This document shows, one piece after another, positions 47,462 to 59,300 of a stretch of DNA of 64,000 bases. The DNA is taken from positions 7,736,001 to 7,800,000 of the forward strand of contig OY747704.1 in assembly GCA_963556495.2 (NCBI GenBank), given 5' to 3'. The notes below the pieces were generated by a model. That model worked only from the letters and a program-made list of their open reading frames with translations, was not told the origin of the DNA and did no database searches. The translations under genes and the position numbers were made by a program. Positions within the stretch are counted from its first letter, which is position 1; every line of letters starts with the position of its first letter. The DNA comes from Valencia hispanica. Taxonomy: Eukaryota > Chordata > Actinopteri > Cyprinodontiformes > Valenciidae.

Positions 47462-49306
47462 CAAGGTGTCAATTAGGCATGGGCGCCTTAAAGGGGTGGA
47501 AGGTTAGGATGATTCCAAGAGCCCAGGCTGATGAAGGGCCCAGAAGAGCAGACCCCCTTTTTTTCTTTTCCTATCTGTTTTCTAATTTTAATACATACGT
47601 TAAATGTGCTAGGGCCCCTCATCCCCTTAATGTGTATTTTGTCTATTTTGACCATAGGTTTAATATTTAACAAATAATTTATTTACTGTTTCAGTCACAC
47701 CCCTCCCCTTTACAATAGTTCATTCCACCTGTCCTTCCAAGCTGCTTCCTAGCAGTGTTGCCAACTTAGCGACTTTGTCTAACGACTTTTCAGACCCCTT
47801 AACGACTTTTTTTCCAAAAAGCGCCTAGCGACAAATCTAGCAACGTTTCTGACCACCCTTAGCTACTTTGTGTGAAACTTTGTCGCCGATATTTCCTGCA
47901 GTTTAGAGACCCAGCTTGCTCCTTCCCGACGCTCAGAAAGGGAATGATCTGCGTATGTGTATGCAGCATGATCAGACTATGTCCATTGACCAATTATAAA
48001 CCTTTTTCGGTTCATTTCATCCACTCACAAACAAAGTTGTTTGGTAGTTAATGTTAATTCAAAAGTATAAAATAACCCTGCATGTATATAGACCATAGAC
48101 CGATCTTTCAACGGGAATTTAGGCAGAAGCTTGTCTGTATTATGCTGCGTTCACACCGCCCCAAACGTCAGCGTCAGTTGCGGCAAGATTACATGTAAAG
48201 TCTACGGTTGAGTCCGTCAGAGGTCTGTCAGAGTCTCTGACGGTGCGTTGTGTGCATTGGCTCCGTCAACTTTTCAAGCGTTACCTGCGTTTCAAGCGGC
48301 AACGCAGCAAACACAAGCAACGCAGAAGTTCAGCTAGCTGAACTTTTGACGGACTTGACGCACTTGACGCAGTGCGACATCCAATCAGAGCGTCTCACTG
48401 TAGCAACGTCACCACACGTATCTTCTTCGCGCTCTTTTTTGCTCAACGTACATTCATCAAACTAGATGCGTTGGGAGCGTTGCCTGACGTAGTGTGGTGT
48501 GAAGCAAGTGTTGCAAGCTTCAACGTAGATGCGGCAAACTAGATGCCTTGAGAGCGTTGCCTGACGCACAATTACACTGCATCACACCTGTGGCGCATTC
48601 AAGGAACGTTCGAAATGTATGGTGAGTTCAAAAACGTAGGACATGTAAAACTTATGACAAAAAACCCCACCGAAAATAATACCATAAGCAATAAACTTCT
48701 GTTTAATGGCAGTTGGCAAGAAACATTTCATGCATGCAAAATATGACCTACTTATTTTTTTTACAAAGTACTAAAAGACAAACAACATCTATATTCTCTC
48801 TATTAATTTCGTCTTCTTGAGATATCTCAGCAATTTTTTTTCCCAGAAATTTAAATTTTGTTTAAAAGGTCTTTGATGGCCAGTTGCAATTTGATATCTT
48901 GTAAATTTTGTACCAGTTTTCTCAACATTATACTTCAGGCAAAATAATATAACATGTTCCACAGTCTCTTCTTGAAGAGAAAAGTCACATTTCCCTGTAG
49001 CATGTTTCCCCTGTTTAAATAATGTATTGTTTAACCCTGTAATCCTAATCTAAATATAATTATTTCCTCCTTTCTGTTTTATTTGTCATCACGTGAGGAC
49101 GTCATCATTATGCAAATTAGCATATGACGTCATCTGGCGACATCTAGCGACTTTCTGGGACAGCTGTCTCCGACAGAGAGTAGCTGAAGTTTTAAAAGTG
49201 TACAAGGCATGTTTATTGGGGTAAATGTTATCTGTAAAAAAGATGAGGGGCCCAGAATTTTTTTTTCCATAGGGCCCAGAATTTCTGGCGCCACCCCTGT
49301 CTGTAG
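47462..49306. repeat. possible repeat bounded by GGCGCC-containing ends
   Basis: The left 'gcatgggcgccttaaagggg' with 'agggcccagaag', and the right 'gaggggcccagaattt' with 'ctggcgccacccctg', look like diverged ends of the fish 'gggcccagaatttctggcgc' repeat. The interior includes a separate GC-rich block (48150-48610). The boundaries are weak. Confidence 0.35.
48150..48610. repeat. GC-rich repeat block with direct duplication and 20-bp palindrome
   Basis: It opens with 'tgctgcgttcacaccgcccc', the start of a dispersed fish element. It contains many TTGACG/CGTCAA motifs and a perfect 20-base palindrome at 48326-48345 (AAGTTCAGCTAGCTGAACTT). A directly repeated unit occurs at about 48461 and 48529 ('gagcgttgcctgacg' in both), a spacing of about 70 bases. 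There is no reliable open frame. Confidence 0.6.
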
Positions 49307-50317
49307 GACAATAATTATTTTGGATTAGTACAATACTGGTGTAATGGTTCTAAGGGGGATGGAATGTTATGCCCACATAAGCAGGTCTAGGATTTAGAGC
49401 TGTCAGCCATCTTACTGTATGATAAAAATCAAATGATCACTCTCCTTTGTGTCCATCACCTACAATATTTCAGTCAGATTTCAGTGCTCTGTGTTGGATG
49501 ATTTTAGTTAGTCAAATTGATAAGGCACAACTGAAAACAAGTTTGTGTATCCTGGTTTTGAGTTGACATCCATGTTATAAATATGTATATATAGGGGTGG
49601 ATAAAATATCAGAAACTTAGCATTATCGTACACAGTGTTGCAAAGAACAGCTTGATCTGCAATAAATGTTAGCTACTGATTTTAGGTAGTCTGGATACAG
49701 GCATGTCTACGGCGGTAATATATTTGGTGATACTAGTGTTTAGAAGGTAAAGAGGTGGAAAGGTGGTCAAGTTATTAAGACACTTCAACTACATTGTTGC
49801 ATTGCCAAAACAGCAGATGTTGGCCAGCGGCAACTGTTTTGATAAAACCTTGTTGTAAAGATGGAAATTTTAAATTAGGTTTTTCTTCCCAGTAGCCTGA
49901 TAGACTACTCATTATTTGCTTTGTATGGGGATTTATGTTTGCTATGAACCCAAAGCAGACACATATTTACACTTTTTAATGACTTGTTTATTGGGATGAG
50001 TCCTTTCATTATTGCAACATTCAGGTAAAAATATGCACACTGGGAAAACAGCAGAGCTTTCCTCAGTGCATTTCCTAAAAACAAGCATTGCTGTTTTTCT
50101 TCTTCGGCTCATGAAATGCCTCTTAGTTTTCTTAATATGCCATGCATCTGGCGCCATGCTCTGACTAGTGAGTGTATTGTCTCTTTTGGAATCTGGACTG
50201 TGGGTGGAAATCCATGAAAAGGGTCTGGCAGACCATAGGGGTAGTACAAATGGTAAAGTTTAGATCACTCTGGTCTTGCGGACAGTAAAGCAGACTGGAA
50301 GGTATGAAATAGGACAC

Positions 50318-50497
50318 TGATGTCCAAAGTCAGTCCTCGATGGCTGGTACCCTGCTGGTTTAAATTTTTTTCCTGGTTCAGTGTGTTGGACCAAGGAGTA
50401 GATGTAGTTGGACCATTTGAATCAGCTGTGTTGGAGTAGAGACGCACCTAAAACTGGCAAGACAACGGCCCTTGAGAACTAGAGCTGGAGTCCATGA
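50318..50497. mobile_element. diverged hAT-type MITE, relative of 24582-24730
   Basis: It shares 'gtcctcg' near the left end, 'atttgaatcagctgtgttgg' (versus 'atttgattcagctgtgttgg'), 'gcacctaaaa' and an 'ctggagt' right end with the MITE at 24582-24730. It is about 30 bases longer and its ends are eroded. Confidence 0.7.
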
Positions 50498-51332
50498 ATT
50501 AGAGCCTTATGAGACTGCTTCAATCAGAAGGATGGAGTCAGGATGAAGGGCAGCTCAGATTTACTGTCCCTTTTCTTCAATTTATTTTAAAACAAAACCT
50601 AAGGAACTAAAAGATACAAAAAATATATAGAGTATACAATGTAGTGAAACATGCCCTTGACAAAAAAACAAAACATATTGTCATTGGTCAATCTTAGTGT
50701 GTTACTGCATCTTTGGCCTCCAATCCAGAATTTGCTAATGAATAACTTGTGTAAAAAAAAAAAAGCTTTACATAGATCACCCCTAGATATGAACTTTTTT
50801 CTGAGTATTTTACCCTGAACCTTTCCAAGTGCTTTATGTTGAATGCTCATGTACAGAAAGCCTGACCTTTTCCTTTTGCACAGCTTCACAATGTATTGAT
50901 CACAGGGACCTTGATGTCTCCTTGAAGGGTCATGAGAGTTTGAGATGTTACCAATTTCTTGTAAGTTTGTTTCAGAGGCTTTGATAACTAATTAATAAGG
51001 AAAGCTGTGCCTGAGTTTTTTGCTTATTTCATTATGACAAGAAACTGTGAAGGTAAAACCTCATTAAGGGATGAAGATGGAAACTGATTTAATGTGGCTT
51101 CATTTGGAATGAATTAGTTTGTCTCTGGTCGTGCGGACAGTAAAGAGAAAATCCGTTCATTTCACTATTTCACAAATAATATTTATATCTAAACAGTTCA
51201 CTAACATAATCAGCACATAAATGGTACAGAAATGAGTGACAGATCAGACGTATTTAAAAAATAATGTTTACTTTCATTGTTTGTTTCATGCTACAATGTA
51301 ACAAGCTCTCCATGTTTATGTGTGTTTTTCAG

Positions 51333-53272
51333 GTGATAGTCTGATCCTGCAGAGACCACTGTGGACAGCAATGAGACGTCCTTCCCCACAGGGTCATCTG
51401 GCTAATTCTTCTTCAGTTTACACAAATTATGTTTACTTCCCATTGATCAGAACTGGATTTGGGAAGCTAAGTCAACATTGGTTGCTGGTACTGTTCTAAT
51501 GGTAGCGAGCATCAGTGTTACTGTCAGTGTGGGATGTTCAGCAGACACAAAATGCCAGTATGCCTATTACCCAGGACAACGCCCTCAGCATCCGCCTCCT
51601 GCTGGAGGACTGGCACAGGTCTCAGATGGTGAGATCTAACGAGAATGAGAACATAAAAGAAGACTGTTTGGAAAATAAGGTACTTCACCACCCTCCCATC
51701 CACCATTTCCACTGTTTACTGCAAAACTCCACTCACCTTTACTTTAAACTTAAAAAGTTTACACTAATTTCGCCTGAATTTTGAATTTTAGAACCGCAGT
51801 TTTCATGTTGTGATGACTTTTGTGTAAAAAATCTTGATTTGCTATTCTGTTTCCTTGATAGGATTTGTTACCAGATTGTAAATATGAAATGAGCTGTATC
51901 ACCATGAATCCTCATCTAAAACTCAGACTAATTAGTATTTGTTGTACTTATGCCTCTGGTTGTAACCTGGAGAAAAAGAGATTCAAACATAAGCCCTTTA
52001 GAAGTAGCCTAGAAATCTAGACAAACTGAAACAGTAGCAACAGATTTTGCTCTGCAGGTTGGTCTAGCCACACTCCATTGTATCCTCAGCAGGTCTTTGG
52101 CTTGGTTAAGTGTAGGCCGAAGTTGGGTGAAGTTACAGATATTTTTTTCTCCATTTCTTTACAATGACGACAGAGCTGTGACTGAGCAAAACAACGTAGA
52201 TGGCAGCGGCTCAGGAATGGTCTGCTCTCAGTCCACCAGATATTCTCATATTTTTCTGACAAAAGGTCATTTTAAAGTGTTGGGGACCTTCACAAGGAGA
52301 GGACTGAGGATAGAGTTAGTTCCACCACACACAGACGGATCCTGGCCATAGGCTTCACATGTAGTATTCCTGTTATCAAACCACTCCTGAAATACAAACA
52401 ACGTAGAAGCGTCTTACCTGGGCTAAAGAAAAGAGAACTGTAAATTTAGCATCTCATTTGGAAACCAGGATCCCAGAGTCTGGAAGAAGAATAAAGAGGC
52501 ACACAATCCAAGATGCTTGAAGTCCAGTGTGAAGTTTCCACAGTCTGTGTTGATTTGTGGAGCCATGTCCTTTGCTGCTGTTAATCCACTGTGCTTTATT
52601 AAGCCCAGAGTCAACGCAGCCATCTACCAGGACATTTTGGAGCACTTCATGCTTCCTTCTGCTGATGAGCTTTATGGAAATGCTGACTTCATTTTCCAGT
52701 AGGATTTGGCACTTGCCCACACTGCCAAGATTACCAAAACCTGGTTCAATGACCATGGGATTACTGTGCTTTATTGGCCAGCGAACTGGCCTGACCTGAA
52801 CCCAATAGAGAATCTGTGAGGCATTCCCAAGAGAAAGATGAGAGACATGAGACCGAACAACGCAGAAGAGCAGAAGGCCTCTATTGAAGCATCCTGGTCT
52901 TCCATAACACCTCAGCAGTGCCACAGGCTGATAGTGTCCATGCCACCCCGCACTGAGCCAGAAACTGATGCAAAAGGGGCCCAAACCAAGTACTGAGTAC
53001 GTATGCATGATTACACTTCTAAGAAGTACGACATTTCTCTATTTAAAATCCTTGTTTTATTGATTTCATATAATATTCTAATTTTCTGAGATTTTGAATT
53101 TGGGGTTTTCATAAGCTTGTCAGCCATAATCATCAAAATTATAACAAATAAAGGCTTGAAATATCTTGTTTTGCATGTAATGAGTCCATCACATATGTTA
53201 CTTTCCCCTTTTAAATTGAATTACTAAAATAAATTAACTTTAGCACAAGATTCACATTTCTTTATTCTCAAC

Positions 53273-53307
<35 letters not shown>

Positions 53308-53308
53308 T

Positions 53309-53390
<82 letters not shown>

Positions 53391-56300
53391 CGCATTAAAA
53401 CTGTCTTGTACGTCACTGACACAAGATGTACTAATCTGCCCAGGAGGAGGCACTGACAGAGGTATTCAAAGGTCTGTCTTGACATCCTGAACTTGTGGAT
53501 GAACTCTGTCAGTGAAGCCCTTCACATCACAATTCCACCACAGACTGTGGTTCCGACTATGGATCCACATATACCTTTGTACAGAGGTAGCAGCCACAGT
53601 GCCACACAAAGCCCTTGTTAAAATGTGGGCTCTCTTCGCTCTCAATGTCCATCATCTTCTAATTCATTTGTCAACATTTTGTCGATTCTGACTGTGTATT
53701 CATTGCCAAACTGTTGCACAAACATGAACATCTGTGGTCGCCGTTTTTACTTCTGAAAACAGAGCGCATTGTCTTGCCTTCTTCTGCGCATGCAGGCCGC
53801 TTTAGGGCCGTGAACCGTTCACACTGCGCAATCCTGGAGCGGAATTGAGCATTGAGACCTGCAGTGTGAACAAAGCCTTATAGAAGGGTTGTTCTCCTGA
53901 TTCATAAACATTGCTAGCGCTGACCCTTGTTGTTTTTTTGTTTTTTGGGAGGACGTTGGTGTTTCATTAATTTATTTTATTATGACTAACGGTTTATAGT
54001 GTCTATGTGGAGAGGAGAGCCGACCCAACCCCGGCTAACCAGGTAACAACAGGTACAGGAGCTCCAGAGGCCAAAGTAGCACAGAAAAGACTGTCTAGGT
54101 TTCCCTGTTTGCCGATGTCAGCAAATTCAGCGTTTTATTGGGTATTCCATTTTGTTTGTTAAATTCCGCTATTCCTTCTGTGTTTTTTCTACATCGTAGA
54201 CTTTAGTCTTACTCCATCAGACCTGACACAAAAGCGCTGTGTGTCTGTGTAGACTACTACCTGTTTGTGTGAATGTGAGAGTGAATGAATAATGGAGTTG
54301 TAAAGCACTTTGAGAGTCTTGAATAGCGCTATATAAATGCAAGCCATTAATTATTATTATTATTATTATTACTACCTCTTCTGGGTTGAACAAGCAGCCC
54401 GCTGCTTGGTTTGAGCTCTGCTACCACCTACTGACTGGAGGCTCGTTCATCATTCAAGCGTGAATAAAAACACTAATACTAACAAAAATCCTCCTGCTTC
54501 TCTCGTCCCCCTGGCCACGGCCCACTATTGGAGAAGTACTGATCTAGGGGGATCTTTCTGGATTCAGCGACTGCAGGGAGCAGATAAAAGGTGAGACTGA
54601 GGAATTATGCAGATGGTAGAGGAGATGAAGTAGAAGCTTATGGTAGATGAGAAGGTGAACGCCAATGAGGAAAGGCAAGTTCAGGGCATTGAGCTGTAGC
54701 TAACTTGACAGGCTGGTTCGATGGTAGATGGAACAAGAGAAGCTTAATTTTTACCAGTCGTAGTGGAAAGATTCAGTTGGTTTTGGAGCAAGATTTAAAT
54801 ATGGATGAATCCAGGAAGCAACGTGAAGGTTTGGTTCCAGGTATGCACAAGGAGGTACCAACATGGGGTGAACCATGTCGATAGAAGAGTAATTAGTTTG
54901 TTTGTTGACAAACAACCAATGGTTGGCCAATTTTGTTTATTTTGTTACATCTGGCTGGTTTACAAAATGTTGCTGCTTGGTTTGTGCTCTTTATGGTGTA
55001 GAGAATGATTTTTCATGACCTGTTGGTTAATTGATCTAGATAGGAAAGATGAACAGATATTAAGTTATGTTTTCATTTTTCCTTCATGTGTGTGCAATGC
55101 CACTCAGTCAACCTGGATCTGCAGGCTTCCAAAACCTTTTATGTAGAGGCTGATTGTGGCATGTTCCACTGTAAATGCTCTGCCTGGGGTGTTTTTGTTT
55201 GTCAAACCATTGTAAAGAAGCGAAGGTGCATGCAACCAGACAATTATGACAATTATGTCACAGTTTTGGTTAATAAAACTGGGTACAGGTAAATATTGTG
55301 TAGTTCTATTATGTAATTAGCAACTGTGATCGAACACCAATTTATTGGTGGTTTTGGCTGCAGGAGGAGCTTCCTGTATAAAGCCGTGGATAGGAGCTTC
55401 ATCAGGAGGTTTGTGCCTTAGCAGGCACTGAACACTAGAGCTCCATAGCCAGGGGCCTGGTGCAGCTTTTATATTTTTACTAGTTCAGTTTCATTATTTT
55501 GAACACATTGGGAGATAGTTTCCATAGATTAATTTTTTTGGTCATTTTTTTCTCTGCAATCATCTACACAATGCAATTTTATTTACTGAAAAAAAAAAAT
55601 TTGAAGTCCTGAGCCCTCCCTGATTCCTCCCTCAACGTTTTGGCTAAATTCTAAAGGTACCTTGGAGAAAAAGCACAGAGAAGGATTAGCATGGAGCTAG
55701 GTTTTAAGGGCAACAACGAGGAAAGCCAGAGAGGGCTAGAGGTACAGCACAGTATAACAATCAGGTGGCGAATGACTGGCATCCAGCTTCTCTTATTCAA
55801 CCCTTGATGAGGCTTAATGCGATGCAGGTGTGTGGGAGCACCCTGCTCAGCCCTTCCCTCCAGGGAAAACCTGCAGCTCTAGCACAGAGAGAAACACCAC
55901 ACAAACACAAATGACCCCAAACTCTGACACATTACTGTAATTCATTTTTATTTTGCTACCACAAAACGATTTTTTTATATGTTCAGTCCAGTCCAATTAC
56001 CTGACCAATTCTGAATCAATTTTAAGACACTAAACTCAAAGAATAGAAAGATGTATACAGACCGGACAACTTAATGAAAAATGTATTTAATTTCATCCTT
56101 ATCCTTATCTAAACTCATCTGCCTGCCTGTTCTAGCTCTAATCCTGAATTACACTACTCAAGTTAGGGATATTGTTGTTTACATCAGTGCTATTCCTATT
56201 TGGTCTGAATTTTAATGAAATAAGTATCCTTTCATATTACTGATAATGAATGCGAAGAAACACAATATCCATTAGTGTAATATTTACTACCCCAAAAATG

Positions 56301-59300
56301 TAGACAATTCCAAGGGTAGCCCCAAATAACACAAATTGACAATGTCAGTAGCGGGCGTTTCCACCATTTGCCCCAATGACAGCTTGACAGCGACGTCTCA
56401 TGCTCCTCACTAGCCTCATGATGTTGTCCTGAGGCAATGCGTTCCACTCTTCCACAAGTGCTACACACAGTTCTGCCAGGTCACGTGGGGGTGGGGTACG
56501 ATCATCCAGTCTCTGCTTCAGCTGGTCCCAAACGTGCTCTATGGGGTTCAGGTCAGGGTCATTGCTGGCCATACCATATGAGGCACTCCGACTTCCTGAA
56601 GTCTAGCTCTGGCAATTCTGGCATGATGTGGTGGAGCATTATCATCCATGAACAGAAAGTTGGGGGTGTGCTGGCGGAATTGGGGGATGATGATGGATTC
56701 TATGATGTATCTGGTGTTAGAACGTGCAGTGACTGACCCATCTACAATCATCAAATCACTTTTACGCTGACTGGTGATGCCTGCCCAGACTGTTACACCT
56801 CCTCCACCAAAGCCAACCGTGGGGACCATGTTGACCTCTGCTTTTCGCTCACCTCGCCTTCTCCAGCAACACTGACGACCATCATTTCTGTGCAAGGTGA
56901 CCCAACACTCGTCAGTGAACAGGACGGTAGACCACTGCTGCATTGTCCAGGTCACATGGTCTTGTGCACACTGCAAAGGTTCACGGCGGTGTCTTGGTGT
57001 CAGTGGAGTCACCTGCAACGGTCATCTGACATTCAAGCCAAAGCGGTGGAGTCGATTGCGAATGGTTTGTCTGGAAACCCTAGTACCCTCACATCTCGTA
57101 AATGGGCCTGCAGCTGTGTGGCAGTTGCATGACGATGTTTGACTACATAGGTCCTTAGCTACTGGTCATCGTTGCGGTCTGTAACTCGTGGCGCTCCACT
57201 CCTGGATCTGTCACAAACTCTGCCAGTAATTCTGTGTCTTGATGCAAGTCTTCTGATGACACTTTGTGACACACCAAGTTCACGTGCAACATCTGACAGC
57301 GCCACCGCGCTATGGCCAGATGGCGCTGCTTGTCCGTTAAGTGACATTGTGTGTTCATGGCTGTTTGAAGGATGAAGTTGGAATGACTTATTGACAATAC
57401 CAGCATTTTAAACCCACAGAATGTTGAAATTGATGCCAAATTGAAAAGGGTTGTCTCTAGTATTTTTTAGTGATACAATTACTTCCCTGTTCCAAAAATC
57501 TCTGAAATGAACCAAACACCATATGTATGACATCCACTGAGTCTCTCACGATATCCCTAACATATTGTGAGTAGTGTATATACAAGTTCACAAAAAACCT
57601 CCTCAGTGACTACCTGTCATTAGTCTTAAATAAGACATCAGTTAGGGTGTGACAAAGGCTGGAAAGTCACACAAAAGAATCTTTCTGAGATCTGTTGTGG
57701 ATGGTTCTTGTCTTGTCTGTTTGTGATCAGCAGTTCTGCCGCCGTTGCTGCATATGGCAGAAGTTCTCTAGCTTTTCCAACAAAAAAACGGAACATTTTT
57801 CAGCATTTTATTTTCTGTTATGCAAAGCAGAAAATTTATTAAAATCACCTTATTTATGATTATGTAATTTCCCATCTTTTCTCAATTCATTCGTATCCAA
57901 AATGACCGAGTTTTGATGTTCCTTGGTCGTCAAATAGTTTATTTTCTAAATGAAGCTTTGAAGAAGTACATTGTTACAAAACAATACCAATAAAATAAAC
58001 ATCTTAATCAGATCAAAATATTCAAAAATAGATAACTTTTAAGAACCATGCATTTAATTTGAGCAAAGGTTTTTTTTATTCAGTATTTTGTAGCTATATA
58101 TTGGCTCTGTGAAAACTACTTTCCTTGTAAATATATTTATAAACCTATACTTTGAAAGTTCAGTGAAGATGTTTAGTTGAAATATCACTGTTAGTGGTGT
58201 AGTGGTATCAATTTATCACAGCTTGATAGGTCAGTGCTTTATTTTTTCATAGGGCAGTTTTTTAAAGTAAAATTCCCTCTCTAGTTCGAACTTCTCTTAA
58301 AAAATCAGGTTTTCATGAGTTGTTTTTTAAATAATTGTTTTAGCTTTATGCTTTCAGCTGGGTTTATTTCTTACCTTTCAGTGAAGTTTCAACAGCAGAG
58401 TATCCACCCTATTGTCTCTATGGCACTGTTCAGACCCAGTATTAACATCACCAGGATGATCTGATCCTGTTGTTAAACCAGCCTAACAACAATAATCACA
58501 CATTGCATTCAAATCTGTTCTGAGTAGTTGGATCACAGCCACCTGGAAATAAACATGATGCCATGTCACAGAATCAACAGATCCTCTGATCTTTCTGTAA
58601 AATCAATGATGCATGAAATCCCCTGAACTACATTATTTTTCATCATCATGGCTGAGAGTCACAAGCACTATTAAGAGGAAATCCAGAATAAATACCGTGC
58701 GTCTTTTTACATCAGCATCTGCTCACAGAGATTTGAACTCATAAAACAGCACCGCTACTTGCACAACTTTGCTAGCTTAGGCAGCTTACGCTTGCAGAAG
58801 TCACTGGACATTCTGGTTCTAAAAAGATTTAGCGCTTTGCAGGAGTAATTCTATAAAGTTGTGACCACAGTGGGTTCAGTACAACAACAACAAATATATA
58901 TTTATTGTATTTTGGTGCTAAGCCATTCTGTGATTTATAATCTAACAAAAGTGTTTTTAAAGTCTATTCTCTGAGCTACAGGGAGCCAGTGTACAAACTT
59001 TAGAACTGGGGTGATGTTATCTACTTTCCTAGTTTTAGTGAGGACGTGTGTAGATCAGAAACTTCCCTTCTGGTTAGAGACTGCAGTAAAACTACTATTT
59101 GAACCAAAACACTGCCTTCACAGTATTCCACGTAGCTGTGTAATCGTTTTAGCCTTTGGCTTTGGCAACAACTGTGAGATGAATTTCTGTTTTTCTTTTT
59201 ACTTTTTTCTTTTTCAGCAGTAAACCTGCTTTTGGGGAAGTCACATCAGTGGGTAGTCTTTCTATGTGTCTGATTAAAGATTGTGTTCAGACTGTCGCAT

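Noticed and set aside
53252..53485. Open frames of Tyr-Ile and Thr-His repeats on both strands
   Set aside because: They are translations of the (TG)n(TA)n microsatellite.
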